Assembly (NCBI RefSeq): GCF_900142735.1 | Contig: NZ_FRBY01000007.1 | Span: forward strand, 62,001-126,000 | Source: Flavobacterium saccharophilum | Lineage (GTDB): Bacteria; Bacteroidota; Bacteroidia; Flavobacteriales; Flavobacteriaceae | Direction: 5' to 3' | DNA length: 64,000 nt | Part shown: positions 54,757-63,966 of the stretch, in pieces | Position numbering within the stretch: the stretch's first letter is position 1 | How the letters are laid out: each line of letters begins with the position of its first letter | Notes under the pieces: generated by a model | What the model saw: only the letters and a program-made list of their open reading frames with translations | Database searches by the model: none | Told to the model about the DNA's origin: nothing | Made by a program: the position numbers and the translations under genes

Positions 54757-56976
54757 ATGATAGAAATAGATATTGAAAAAGAAAACAAAGCAATTGCGCA
54801 GGAATACAAAGAATTACTTCGAATAAGTTACCAGACTTTAACACCCGCTGATAAAAAACTAATCCGGAAAGCATTTGATGTGGCTGTTGACGCCCACAAA
54901 GAACAAAGACGTAAATCTGGCGAAGCGTATATCTTTCATCCTATTGCAGTTGCAAAAATTGTTGCCTCTGAAATTGGTTTGGGAGCGACCTCTATTGCTG
55001 CGGCCTTATTACACGATGTTGTTGAAGATACTCCAATTACAGTTGAAGATATTGAAAGATTATTCAACCCAAAAGTGGCACAATTAGTCGAAGGTCTGAC
55101 TAAAATTTCGCTGGTTCAAAAAGACTTAAATGCCTCAATGCAGGCAGAGAATTTCAGAAAAATGATTCTGACACTGAACGATGACGTTCGTGTTATTCTG
55201 ATAAAATTGGCTGACCGTCTTCATAATATGCAGACAATGGATTCAATGGTGGAATACAAACAGACCAAAATTGCTTCAGAAACCTTATATATTTATGCCC
55301 CACTCGCCCATCGTTTGGGACTTTATAATATTAAAACCAAACTCGAAGATTTAGGTTTAAAATATACAGAACCTAATGTTTACAATGATATTGTGAGCAA
55401 AATCAGAGAAACAAAAGAAGAGCAAGATGCTTATATCAAAGATATTTCTGATGTTTTGAAGAATTCTCTGGATAAAGAAGAAATAGATTATATTATAAAA
55501 GGGCGCCCGAAATCTATTTATTCGATTCGCCGAAAAATGCGTGCACAAAATGTAAGCTTTGACGAAGTTTACGACAAATTTGCGCTTAGAATTGTTTACA
55601 AAGCAGATCCGCACGATGAAAAGTTTGTGGCATGGAAAATCTATTCGATTGTAACAGATCATTACAGACCAAGCCCGAGCCGTTTGCGCGACTGGATTTC
55701 ATCTCCAAAATCAACCGGTTACGAAGCTTTGCACATTACCGTCATGGGGCCAAAAGGCCGTTGGGTTGAAGTGCAGGTTCGAAGCGAACGTATGGATGAA
55801 ATTGCAGAGAAAGGTTACGCAGCACATTACAAATATAAAAATGGTGCAACGGAAGAAAGCGGATTGGATGTTTGGCTAAATCTTCTTCGTGAAGCATTAG
55901 AGAATCAGGAAACCAATGCGGTGGATTTTGTGGAAGATTTTAAAATGAATTTATATTCAAAAGAAATCTTTGTTTTTACACCAAAAGGAGAAATCAAATC
56001 GCTGCCAAAAGGCGCTACTTCTTTAGATTTTGCTTTTAGTATTCACTCTGAAATTGGAATTAGAACCCGAGGAACGCGTGTAAATGGACGATTAGTTCCG
56101 TTAAATTACGAATTAAAAAGTGGTGACCAGGTTGAAGTTATTACATCAGCGAATCAAAAGCCAACAGTGAACTGGTTGGAATATGTAACAACATCACGTG
56201 CCAAAAATAAAATCAAAAACGTTCTTAACGAGAATACTAAAAAAATTGCTGAGGAAGGAAAAGAACTACTTACAAGAAAATTAAAACATCTTAAAATAAC
56301 CATCAGCGAACAGGTTATCAATGAGTTGGTAAACTTCTTCAAATTAAAAACCAGTCTGGATTTATTTTACAGAGTTGGAATTGGTGCTATCGAAAATCAG
56401 CAGTTAAAAGATTATGCGGCTCAAAAAAGCAACACGATTATCAATTTCTTTAAAAATAAAATTAAAAGAAATAAAGATACTGCAGACGAGGATATTCATA
56501 AACCGGTTATCAGCAGTAATTATGACATGCTGGTTTTTGGTACAGAACATGACAAACTCGATTACAAACTTTCGCAATGTTGTAACCCAATTCCGGGTGA
56601 CGATGTTTTTGGTTTCGTTACCATTAACGAAGGAATAAAAGTGCATAAAAAAGACTGTCCAAATGCCATTGGAATGCAGTCCAATTATGCCTATCGTATC
56701 ATGAGTGCGAAATGGATTGATTCATCTCAGGAAGAATTCAAAGCGATTATCAACATTACCGGAATGGATGTTTTAGGGCTTACCAACCAATTGACAAGAG
56801 TTATTTCGAACAATATGAGTGTGAATATTCAGAGTATATCTTTGAGTACTGACGCCGGAATTTTCCACGGACAGATCGCAGTTATTGTAAAGAATAATAC
56901 GATTTTGAAGAAAATGATCAATGCTATCAAAAAAATTGACGGAGTTGATAAAGTGACGAGAGAATACAGAACTTAA
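54757..56976 (+). CDS. Bifunctional (p)ppGpp synthetase/hydrolase (RelA/SpoT homologue)
   Basis: 739 residues from the ATG at 54757; a TTG at 54742 would add only five residues. The HD hydrolase domain has LLHDVVEDTP (His86, Asp87, Glu90, Asp91), intact. The synthetase domain has RPKSIYSIRRKMRAQ and a YEALHITVMG segment. TGS (IFVFTPKGEIKSLPKGATSLDFAF), a Cys-rich SQCCNPIPGDDVFGF region and a C-terminal ACT domain follow. It makes and breaks (p)ppGpp in the stringent response. A small uncharacterised gene follows after 20 bp. Confidence 0.96.
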   Translation: MIEIDIEKENKAIAQEYKELLRISYQTLTPADKKLIRKAFDVAVDAHKEQRRKSGEAYIFHPIAVAKIVASEIGLGATSIAAALLHDVVEDTPITVEDIERLFNPKVAQLVEGLTKISLVQKDLNASMQAENFRKMILTLNDDVRVILIKLADRLHNMQTMDSMVEYKQTKIASETLYIYAPLAHRLGLYNIKTKLEDLGLKYTEPNVYNDIVSKIRETKEEQDAYIKDISDVLKNSLDKEEIDYIIKGRPKSIYSIRRKMRAQNVSFDEVYDKFALRIVYKADPHDEKFVAWKIYSIVTDHYRPSPSRLRDWISSPKSTGYEALHITVMGPKGRWVEVQVRSERMDEIAEKGYAAHYKYKNGATEESGLDVWLNLLREALENQETNAVDFVEDFKMNLYSKEIFVFTPKGEIKSLPKGATSLDFAFSIHSEIGIRTRGTRVNGRLVPLNYELKSGDQVEVITSANQKPTVNWLEYVTTSRAKNKIKNVLNENTKKIAEEGKELLTRKLKHLKITISEQVINELVNFFKLKTSLDLFYRVGIGAIENQQLKDYAAQKSNTIINFFKNKIKRNKDTADEDIHKPVISSNYDMLVFGTEHDKLDYKLSQCCNPIPGDDVFGFVTINEGIKVHKKDCPNAIGMQSNYAYRIMSAKWIDSSQEEFKAIINITGMDVLGLTNQLTRVISNNMSVNIQSISLSTDAGIFHGQIAVIVKNNTILKKMINAIKKIDGVDKVTREYRT

Positions 56977-56996
56977 TTCTTATATTAAGAATATCA

Positions 56997-57539
56997 ATGA
57001 AAACAGAATCCTTAGAAATTCCGAAAATACAGTTTGATGAAAATGGAGCGCTTTTAATTGTTGCTTCCGAATATTCTTCAAAAGATGATTTCGATTTTTT
57101 TCAGGGAAAATCTATTATCAAAAATAAAAAACTAAAACAGCGATTTGCCAATTGTACTGAATGGATTGAATTTACTTCAACTCAGGAAATGTACAAGATT
57201 TTGAATGGCATTGGCAATATCGATAATTTCCTTGCCACTTTTGATGGCGAACCTTTTGAAGGGATGACTGTTCGATTATTTAATCCGAAAACAAAGTTGT
57301 GGAGTATTTATTGGGCCGATTCAACTTCGGGAACTTTAGATAAACCTGTTGTTGGTTCATTCGAGAATAAAGTTGGGCATTTTTTCTCAAAAGATATTTT
57401 TGAAGGTAAAAATGTATTACAAGTATTTCGTTGGGACGCCAGAGATGAAAACAATCCCGTTTGGAGTCAGGCCATGTCTGATGATAATGGAAAAACCTGG
57501 GAATGGAACTGGTATATGTACATGTCAAAAACCAAATAA
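56997..57539 (+). CDS. Uncharacterised protein, possibly lipocalin-like (DUF1579-type)
   Basis: 180 residues, no signal peptide or membrane segment. Alternating strand pattern with many Trp and Phe: FDFFQGKSIIKNKKLKQRF, WSIYWADSTSGTLDKPVVGSF, VFRWDARDENNPVWSQAMSDDNGKTWEWNWYM. This resembles DUF1579-like small beta-barrel proteins that may bind a hydrophobic ligand or protect against stress. It is 20 bp downstream of relA/spoT and probably co-transcribed. Function unknown. Confidence 0.65.
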   Translation: MKTESLEIPKIQFDENGALLIVASEYSSKDDFDFFQGKSIIKNKKLKQRFANCTEWIEFTSTQEMYKILNGIGNIDNFLATFDGEPFEGMTVRLFNPKTKLWSIYWADSTSGTLDKPVVGSFENKVGHFFSKDIFEGKNVLQVFRWDARDENNPVWSQAMSDDNGKTWEWNWYMYMSKTK

Positions 57540-57709
57540 AAATTTGTTAGTTTTATCATAAATAAAAATAATTATGTTAATTAAGTTTCCTTGAACTTCG
57601 TAAAAATAATGGATTGAAAAGCCTGTATTTATTGCATTATTATCAATCAAATTGATATTCGAACGTTAAACTTTAAACCCGAAACTTTTATTCATTAAAA
57701 ATAAAAAAT

Positions 57710-57717
57710 TATCTTTG
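57710..57717 (+). promoter_or_regulatory. -7 box of fur, very close to the start codon
   Basis: TATCTTTG ends 6 bp before the ATG at 57724. By the usual geometry the transcript would start at or next to the ATG, giving a leaderless or near-leaderless mRNA. A clear TTG at -33 is not visible. Confidence 0.55.
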
Positions 57718-57723
57718 CCGGAT

Positions 57724-58182
57724 ATGACACTCATTTCAACTGACAACACTAAGAATCAAGAAATTGTAAAAAATGTTTTTACAATGTATCTTGAACAAAA
57801 AGGGCATCGCAAAACTCCTGAGCGTTATGCTATACTTCAGGAAATTTACGATAGCGAAGAGCATTTTGATATAGAAAACCTTTATATCAAAATGAAAAAC
57901 AAAAACTATCGTGTGAGTAGAGCAACGTTATACAACACGATCGAGTTATTGTTAGACTGCGCTTTGGTTAGAAAACATCAATTTGGACAAAATCAGGCTT
58001 ACTACGAAAAATCGTATTTCGACAAACAGCATGATCATATTATTATGACCGATTCTGGCGAAGTAATTGAATTTTGCGATCCAAGAATTCAAACCATCAA
58101 AAAAACAATCGAAGAAATATTTGATATCGAAATTACGAATCATTCACTTTATTTCTACGGAAACAAAAAGCAAAAACAATAA
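57724..58182 (+). CDS. fur: Fur family transcriptional regulator
   Basis: 152 residues. The N-terminal winged helix has KTPERYAILQEIYDSEEHFDIENLYIKM and VSRATLYNTIELLLDCALV. The C-terminal half has YYEKSYFDKQHDHIIMTDSGEVIEF, with the metal-binding HDH motif. The CxxC zinc pairs of some Fur proteins are absent (one Cys only, in EFCDP). It probably controls iron or another metal's uptake genes. I rejected the TTG at 57715 because it lies inside the promoter box. purA follows after 96 bp. Confidence 0.9.
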   Translation: MTLISTDNTKNQEIVKNVFTMYLEQKGHRKTPERYAILQEIYDSEEHFDIENLYIKMKNKNYRVSRATLYNTIELLLDCALVRKHQFGQNQAYYEKSYFDKQHDHIIMTDSGEVIEFCDPRIQTIKKTIEEIFDIEITNHSLYFYGNKKQKQ

Positions 58183-58278
58183 TCCGGAAAGGGAATTATT
58201 CAAAAAATAAAAAAAAAGAAAATTAACTACATTAATCAGTAGGGCAACTCAAATTGCCTCAACGCAAATTAAAACAGA

Positions 58279-59550
58279 ATGACCGTAGATTTATTACTAG
58301 GATTACAATGGGGAGATGAAGGTAAAGGAAAAATTGTTGACGTTCTTACCTCAAATTATGATATTATTGCACGTTTTCAAGGAGGACCAAACGCAGGACA
58401 TACATTAGAATTTGACGGAATTAAACACGTACTAAGAACCATTCCTTCAGGAATTTTTCATAAAAATTCAGTAAACATCATCGGAAATGGTGTTGTAATT
58501 GATCCGGTAGTTTTTCAAAAAGAAATTGAAGGTTTAGAGAAATTTAACCTTGACATCAAAAGCAAATTGATCATTTCAAGAAAAGCACATTTAATTTTAC
58601 CAACACACCGTTTATTAGATGCAGCTTCTGAGGCATCGAAAGGAAAAGCAAAAATTGGTTCTACATTAAAAGGAATTGGTCCAACTTACATGGACAAAAC
58701 AGGTAGAAACGGATTGCGTGTTGGAGATGTTGAATTGGAAGATTTCAAAGAACGTTACAGAGCATTAGCAGACAAACATGAAGCAATGATTGCTTTTTAT
58801 GATGTCGCTATTCAATATAATTTAGCTGAACTTGAAAAAGAGTTTTTTGAAGCTATTGAAGAATTAAAAAAATTAGATTTCATTGACAGTGAAGAATATA
58901 TGTACCAGGCTCAAAAAGCGGGTAAATCTATTTTATGTGAAGGAGCTCAGGGATCTTTATTAGATGTTGATTTCGGAACTTATCCTTTCGTAACTTCATC
59001 AAACACTACTGCTGCCGGAGCTTGTACTGGTTTAGGAATTGCTCCTAACAAAATCAAAGAAGTTTACGGAATTTTTAAAGCTTACGTTACACGTGTTGGT
59101 AGCGGACCTTTCCCAACGGAACTTTTTGACGAAGTTGGTGCTACAATGGCAAGAGTTGGAAACGAATTTGGATCTGTTACAGGAAGACAAAGACGTTGTG
59201 GATGGTTAGACTTAGTAGCTTTAAAATATGCTGTTCAGGTAAATGGTGTTACACAATTAATGATGATGAAAGGTGACGTTCTTTCAGGATTCGAAACTTT
59301 AAAAGTTTGTACTGAATACAACTATAAAGGACAAATCATTTCGCACTTTCCTTATAACATTGAGCCAGAGAATGTAACTCCTGTTTATAAAGAATTTAAA
59401 GGATGGCAAGCAGACTTAACTGGTTTAACGACTTATGAGCAATTGCCAATTGAGCTAAAAGAATATATTGAATTTATTGAAGCAGAAGTTGGAGTGCCAA
59501 TCAAAATTGTATCGGTTGGGCCAGACAGAAAGCAAACAATAACAAAATAA
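58279..59550 (+). CDS. purA: Adenylosuccinate synthetase
   Basis: Joins IMP and aspartate with GTP hydrolysis, the first committed step to AMP. 423 residues, usual length. Visible: LLGLQWGDEGKGKIVD with the N-terminal catalytic Asp and P-loop, FQGGPNAGHT with catalytic His, LKGIGPTYMDKTGRNGLRVGD and TGRQRRCGWLDLVALKYAV for IMP and aspartate binding. The pairing of fur and purA is common in Flavobacteria. A terminator follows. Confidence 0.98.
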   Translation: MTVDLLLGLQWGDEGKGKIVDVLTSNYDIIARFQGGPNAGHTLEFDGIKHVLRTIPSGIFHKNSVNIIGNGVVIDPVVFQKEIEGLEKFNLDIKSKLIISRKAHLILPTHRLLDAASEASKGKAKIGSTLKGIGPTYMDKTGRNGLRVGDVELEDFKERYRALADKHEAMIAFYDVAIQYNLAELEKEFFEAIEELKKLDFIDSEEYMYQAQKAGKSILCEGAQGSLLDVDFGTYPFVTSSNTTAAGACTGLGIAPNKIKEVYGIFKAYVTRVGSGPFPTELFDEVGATMARVGNEFGSVTGRQRRCGWLDLVALKYAVQVNGVTQLMMMKGDVLSGFETLKVCTEYNYKGQIISHFPYNIEPENVTPVYKEFKGWQADLTGLTTYEQLPIELKEYIEFIEAEVGVPIKIVSVGPDRKQTITK

Positions 59551-59558
59551 CAATCACT

Positions 59559-59590
59559 AAACGCTCTGATAATCAGGGCGTTTTTTTTAT
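59559..59590 (+). terminator. Terminator of purA
   Basis: AACGCTCTGA (59560-59569) and TCAGGGCGTT (59573-59582) pair with G-U tolerance, loop of 3 nt, followed by a T run. Confidence 0.88.
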
Positions 59591-59605
59591 ATAAATATTT
59601 ACGCC

Positions 59606-60187
59606 ATGAAAAACCCTGAAATTAAAGTTAGAGAAACGAAGTTATTATCAGACAATTGGTATATCCTTAATAAGGTTACTTTCAGTTATCAAAAAGAAAA
59701 TGAAAAAATTCAGACTCACGTTCGGGAAGTGTACGATCGCGGAAATGGAGCTGGAATTTTATTATACAACTCTACTAAAAAAACGGTTATCCTTACAAGA
59801 CAATTTCGTTTACCAACTTTCCTTAATGGAAACAAAACTGGAATGATGATTGAAGTTTGTGCAGGACTTTTAGACGAAGATAATCCTGAAGAATGTATCA
59901 TTCGTGAAACGGAAGAAGAAACTGGATATCGTATCAAAAAAGTAGAAAAAGTAACACAAACTTATATGTCTCCAGGTGCTGTAACAGAAATTTTATATTT
60001 ATTTACCGGTGAATATAATGAAAGCATGAAAGTGAGTGAAGGAGGAGGATTAGCCTCTGAGCAAGAAAACATTCAGGTTTTAGAATACACTTTTGATGAA
60101 GCTTATGCGATGATTGAATCTGGTGAAATTGTAGATGCTAAAACTATTATTTTACTGCAACATGCTAAGATAAAAGGGTTGATTTAG
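59606..60187 (+). CDS. nudK: Nudix hydrolase, GDP-mannose pyrophosphatase (NudK) type
   Basis: 193 residues. The Nudix box region AGLLDEDNPEECIIRETEEETGY holds the catalytic RETEEETG core. REVYDRGNGAGILLYN, VILTRQFRLPTF and YMSPGAVTEILYLFTGEY match NudK and the related ADP-ribose pyrophosphatase group. It would hydrolyse GDP-mannose or a similar nucleotide sugar to GMP and sugar-phosphate. ADP-ribose cannot be excluded. It is transcribed from after the purA terminator. Confidence 0.82.
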   Translation: MKNPEIKVRETKLLSDNWYILNKVTFSYQKENEKIQTHVREVYDRGNGAGILLYNSTKKTVILTRQFRLPTFLNGNKTGMMIEVCAGLLDEDNPEECIIRETEEETGYRIKKVEKVTQTYMSPGAVTEILYLFTGEYNESMKVSEGGGLASEQENIQVLEYTFDEAYAMIESGEIVDAKTIILLQHAKIKGLI

Positions 60188-60245
60188 ATTTTTTATAAGT
60201 ATATTAGTTCAAAAAAACTACATGAAGAACTTTATCTAATTTGAT

Positions 60246-60755
60246 ATGAATCAAAAAGCGATTGTGTTGCTTTTTTTTATTGCGTTTTTGTTTTTTAATT
60301 GCAAAAATGAAATAGTAAAACAAAAAATAAAAAAACAGGAAATTACAGAACAAAAAGATAAAAATGCTGCAAAACAAAATCCAAAGGTAGCTAACGAAAA
60401 CTTTGAAATGTTTTTAGATAAATTTAGTCAGGATTCTATTTTTCAAATCAGCAGGGTAAAGTTCCCTTTAAAAGTCAAAGAAATTGACTTGGAATCTATG
60501 GTAGAATTAGACGAAAACAAATCCGATTTTAAAGAAAGAACTATTTTAAAATCAGATTATACTAAACTTGATTTCACCTATCCAAAAGATGCATTAACTC
60601 GAGAATTAGATCGGTATACGCAAAAAATAAAAATAAAAAATAATAGAGCAGTTGTCGAAATTAGAGGAGTAGATAATGGAATTTACTCCGATTTCTACTT
60701 TGAAAAAATAGATGGTAAATGGTTTTTACAAACATGGAAAGAGCAGTCGACTTAA
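60246..60755 (+). CDS. Lipoprotein with DUF4348-like domain
   Basis: 169 residues. A hydrophobic N-terminus ends FLFFNC with Cys19 as probable lipidation site. A Lys-rich linker leads to a domain (about 50-165) with FEMFLDKFSQDSIFQISRVKFPLKV and DGKWFLQTWKEQ, which fits DUF4348. Bacteroidota proteins of this kind are secreted or surface lipoproteins of unknown role. Next gene starts 6 bp after its stop. Confidence 0.72.
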   Translation: MNQKAIVLLFFIAFLFFNCKNEIVKQKIKKQEITEQKDKNAAKQNPKVANENFEMFLDKFSQDSIFQISRVKFPLKVKEIDLESMVELDENKSDFKERTILKSDYTKLDFTYPKDALTRELDRYTQKIKIKNNRAVVEIRGVDNGIYSDFYFEKIDGKWFLQTWKEQST

Positions 60756-60761
60756 AATTCT

Positions 60762-61325
60762 ATGAAAAATCAAATTAACATCTGGCAAGAATTTGCAAAA
60801 GAAGCCGGAGGAACTTTTAAAGAAGGGTACTCCTGGCGCTCCGACTCAACCGAAATCGAATACAAAAACTGGAAAATAATTTTTGATAATTTTACAGTTT
60901 GGTCAGGAAAATACAGTAGCAAAACCACAAGGGTTATTGCTCCAGTTGCTCTATCAAATAATTTTAAGTTTGAAATATATCGCGAAGGTTTTATTCGAAA
61001 AATAGAGAAAATATTTGGGGCACAAGATGTAGAAATTGGCTATCCGGAATTTGACAAAGCATTTACAATTAAAAGTAATAATGAATTTAAAATAAAAACA
61101 TTATTACGAAATAAAGAAATTAGAAATCTTATTGAATCTCAAAACGAAATTAATCTCCAAATTTCAGATCAAAAAGGAATATGGGAGGAAAAGCTTCCCG
61201 AAAACGAATATGAATTAGCCTACTTTATGGATGGTGAAATTCGTAGTTTAGATACTTTAAAATCATTGCTTCACCTTTTTAAATTACTTTTAGATCAATT
61301 ACATCAAATAAATTCCAATAATTAA
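60762..61325 (+). CDS. Uncharacterised cytoplasmic protein, DUF3137-like
   Basis: 187 residues, no signal peptide. It has WQEFAKEAGGTFKEGYSWRSDSTEIEYKNWKIIFD, FKFEIYREGF and a segment IGYPEFDKAFTIKSNNEFKIKTLL, then RNLIESQNEINLQI. The GYPEFDKAF ... NNEFK spacing resembles DUF3137-type proteins. No function known. It is tightly between the lipoprotein and TIKI-like genes (6 and 9 bp), forming an operon. Confidence 0.6.
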   Translation: MKNQINIWQEFAKEAGGTFKEGYSWRSDSTEIEYKNWKIIFDNFTVWSGKYSSKTTRVIAPVALSNNFKFEIYREGFIRKIEKIFGAQDVEIGYPEFDKAFTIKSNNEFKIKTLLRNKEIRNLIESQNEINLQISDQKGIWEEKLPENEYELAYFMDGEIRSLDTLKSLLHLFKLLLDQLHQINSNN

Positions 61326-61334
61326 TTCAAACTG

Positions 61335-62534
61335 ATGCATAAATCAATAATCCTTTTTTTACTTATTCTTTCTATAAAATTATATTCTCAAGAAAAAAAA
61401 GAAACTTACCTTTTTTCAGAAGATATTACTGCCAATTTTGAAAATGACAAAACCCTCGCCAGATATCAGATTGCTGCTACAAATTTTTCGATAAGTGGCT
61501 ACTATAAATTAGGGCTTGAAACTTGGGACAAACAAGCTGGGGCAGATTTTTCTAAAAAGAAAACTATTTCAACAGAAGACAGTCTTTATTTTAAATCCTT
61601 TAAGCCAGTAAATGCTAAAAAATATATCATTGATCGCTCAAAAAACGAACAAATCATTCTTATAAATGAAGCTCATAATAATTCCAGACATAGAGTTTTC
61701 ACAACATCCTTACTCCACGATTTATATAATAACGGATATCGATTTCTTGGATTAGAGGCATTATGGGAAAATTTGGATGGAAAAGAATTTGCTACTTTAC
61801 AAGATGGATTTTACATTAAAGAACCTCAATTTGGCAATTTAATAAAGGAAGCAAAAGAAATTGGATTTACAGTATTTCAATATGAATCAACTTCAAAAGT
61901 AAGAGACGGCGGCAAAACCAGAGAAATCGAGCAAGCTGAAAACATTGTTAAGATGATGAAAGAAAATCCGAATTCTAAATTCTTAATTCATTGTGGATAC
62001 GAACACATCATAGAAGGTACTCCTGGAATAAAAACTTGGGAAAAAGCAATGGCTGGCAGAATTATAGAAATGACAGGAATAAATCCTTTTACAATTGATC
62101 AGACGTATTATTCTGAAAAAGGAAATACAAATTTAAATTCTCCTTACATTGAAATGGTAAATCTTGATTACCCTGTTATTATGATAAATAATGAAAATAA
62201 AGCTTTTAGTGGAGATAGAGAAAACACTAAAAATATAGACTGTGCTATTATCCACCCAATCACAAAATACAAAAACAACAGACCTGATTGGCTGAATCTT
62301 TCAAAAGAAAGAAAAACAATTAAAATTGAAAATTCTAAAATCAAGGAATATCCTGCATTAGTCTTAGCCTATCGAATTAATGAATTTGAAAAAAATGGTA
62401 TTCCCGCAGATATAATTGAACTTGCTAGTGATAGTGAAAAATCAAACCTAATCCTGAAAAAAGGAGAATATAAAATCATAGTTAAAAACAAAGATTACCA
62501 AATAGTAAATGAATTTACACAGACTGTAAAATAG
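61335..62534 (+). CDS. Secreted protein, TIKI/ChaN/EreA-superfamily-like
   Basis: 399 residues with a signal peptide (ending KLYSQ). The core IILINEAHNNSRHRVFTTSLLHDLYNNGYRFLGLEALW at about 109-146 has an E-A-H motif and a G-L-E motif. FLIHCGYEHIIEGTPGIKTW is near 220. These are the spaced Glu/His motifs of the erythromycin-esterase / heme-uptake / TIKI protease superfamily. Whether it is an esterase, protease or heme-binding protein cannot be told. The C-terminal 60 residues look like a separate beta-rich tail. Confidence 0.68.
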   Translation: MHKSIILFLLILSIKLYSQEKKETYLFSEDITANFENDKTLARYQIAATNFSISGYYKLGLETWDKQAGADFSKKKTISTEDSLYFKSFKPVNAKKYIIDRSKNEQIILINEAHNNSRHRVFTTSLLHDLYNNGYRFLGLEALWENLDGKEFATLQDGFYIKEPQFGNLIKEAKEIGFTVFQYESTSKVRDGGKTREIEQAENIVKMMKENPNSKFLIHCGYEHIIEGTPGIKTWEKAMAGRIIEMTGINPFTIDQTYYSEKGNTNLNSPYIEMVNLDYPVIMINNENKAFSGDRENTKNIDCAIIHPITKYKNNRPDWLNLSKERKTIKIENSKIKEYPALVLAYRINEFEKNGIPADIIELASDSEKSNLILKKGEYKIIVKNKDYQIVNEFTQTVK

Positions 62535-62690
62535 TAATTACTATAAAAACATGTATGCTGTTTAATAAGGAGTGAACTATAAGAAAAGATAAATTTGCAA
62601 GGATGATAATCAAATAAACTATTCAGCAAATTGTGTAATTAATTTAGACGATTAATAAAATAACTTTACATCATATAAAAAACCAGTTTT
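62535..62690. other. Gap with possible promoter before the L,D-transpeptidase gene
   Basis: 156 bp. TAAATTTG (62590-62597) fits the -7 box, but no TTG sits at the normal distance. No hairpin terminator is clear after the TIKI-like gene. Confidence 0.35.
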
Positions 62691-63575
62691 ATGAAAAAGT
62701 TATATTACACATCAAATGTTTTGTTCCTGTTTGTTTTAGTTTTGTTAGGTTCTTGTGAACAAAAGAAGACTATAAGACAAAGTGAAACAAAAATTCGCAA
62801 AACCGTTGAATACAAAAAACCAGAATCAACTGTTGCTTTTAAATTTGAAAAAACAAAACAATGGCTTGATTCCATTAAAGGTGATTCAACCAAACTTTAT
62901 ATTGCCTACGCTATAAATAGAACGGATAAAGCAAATATTGCCAAAATGGATTCGGTTGTAATTCCGAATGATTTTAGTGGCGATTTGGTTTACTATTTAC
63001 CATTTCCAATACACGTATCAGCTTTAGAAGAGGTTTCTAAAGTTTTGATTTTCTCCTATCCTACACAGACTTTTGCCGCTTATGAAAACGGCGAACTCGT
63101 TTATACCGGACCAACCAATATGGGAAGAAAAAAAGACCCAACACCAACAGGATTGTTTTTCACCAATTGGAAGGCTGAAAAAACAACAAGTACTTTTAAT
63201 GACGAATGGGACTTAAAATGGAATTTTAATATTGAAAATAAACTGGGAGTTGGTTTTCACCAATATGAATTACCCGGCTATCCAGCTTCGCATTCTTGTC
63301 TGCGTTTATTAGAAAAAGATGCAAAATACCTTTATAAATGGGCAGACGAATGGGTTTTGAAAGACAGTGAAAATGTAAAAGTTAAAGGAACACCTGTAAT
63401 CGTTTTTGGAAGCTATAATTTTGACGGACCTAAACCATGGCTGGAATTAGTAAAAAATCCAGAAGCATTAAATATCTCAGAGTCGGAAATTGAAACTCAG
63501 GTTCAACCTTTTGTTCAAAAGATTTTAGAAAATCAGAAAATTAGAGAAACAGAAAAGCAAACTGCTGCTCTTTAG
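62691..63575 (+). CDS. L,D-transpeptidase lipoprotein (YkuD family)
   Basis: 294 residues. The signal ends LLGSC with Cys22 as lipidation site. The YkuD domain (about 118-235) has YENGELVYTGPTNMGRKKDPTPTG and the catalytic motif with His190 and SHSCLRL (His201, Cys203). The usual SHGC is SHSC here. It cross-links meso-diaminopimelate residues in peptidoglycan or attaches proteins to it, at the envelope. A terminator follows within 30 bp. Confidence 0.9.
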   Translation: MKKLYYTSNVLFLFVLVLLGSCEQKKTIRQSETKIRKTVEYKKPESTVAFKFEKTKQWLDSIKGDSTKLYIAYAINRTDKANIAKMDSVVIPNDFSGDLVYYLPFPIHVSALEEVSKVLIFSYPTQTFAAYENGELVYTGPTNMGRKKDPTPTGLFFTNWKAEKTTSTFNDEWDLKWNFNIENKLGVGFHQYELPGYPASHSCLRLLEKDAKYLYKWADEWVLKDSENVKVKGTPVIVFGSYNFDGPKPWLELVKNPEALNISESEIETQVQPFVQKILENQKIRETEKQTAAL

Positions 63576-63592
63576 AATATTATATTTTATAT

Positions 63593-63639
63593 AAAACAGC
63601 TGATGCAATTTTAAAATATTGCATCAGCTGTTTTTTTTA
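63593..63639 (+). terminator. Terminator of the L,D-transpeptidase gene
   Basis: Perfect 14-bp arms ACAGCTGATGCAAT (63596-63609) and ATTGCATCAGCTGT (63618-63631), loop of 8, then a T run. Confidence 0.92.
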
Positions 63640-63669
63640 GGTAATTTTATATTCCAATCTAAAACAAAA

Positions 63670-63966
63670 ATGATCTCCTCTTCTAAAAATAACAGAACTT
63701 GTAAAAAAGGGCATCACTATTTTAAAACGAGCGATTGCCCTACTTGTCCAATTTGCGAACAGGAGCGTAAACCACAATCGGGGCTTTTATCTGTATTGTC
63801 AGCCCCGGCAAGACGAGCTTTAGAAAATAAAGGAATCGAAACTGTACAGGATTTATCAAAATATTCAAAAAAAGAAATCATATCATTACACGGAATTGGA
63901 CCAAGCTCAATTCCAAAACTATTGGAAGAATTGAAAAAGCATAGCCTAAACTTTCGAGAAGATTAA
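63670..63966 (+). CDS. Small zinc-ribbon and helix-hairpin-helix protein (RNA polymerase alpha-CTD-like)
   Basis: 98 residues from the ATG at 63670. Four Cys form a likely zinc site: CKKGHHYFKTSDCPTCPIC near the N-terminus. The second half, LSAPARRALENKGIETVQDLSKYSKKEIISLHGIGPSSIPKLLEEL, matches the RNA polymerase alpha C-terminal / helix-hairpin-helix fold that binds DNA. An upstream start at 63619 would put 17 residues inside the terminator hairpin, so I did not use it. Role unknown; a DNA-binding regulator is possible. Confidence 0.78.
   Translation: MISSSKNNRTCKKGHHYFKTSDCPTCPICEQERKPQSGLLSVLSAPARRALENKGIETVQDLSKYSKKEIISLHGIGPSSIPKLLEELKKHSLNFRED

Noticed and set aside
57715..57723. Upstream TTG start for fur
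   Set aside because: The TTG overlaps the TATCTTTG promoter box and would lie before the expected transcript start.
63619..63669. Upstream start for the zinc/helix-hairpin-helix protein
   Set aside because: It would begin inside the terminator of the preceding gene.
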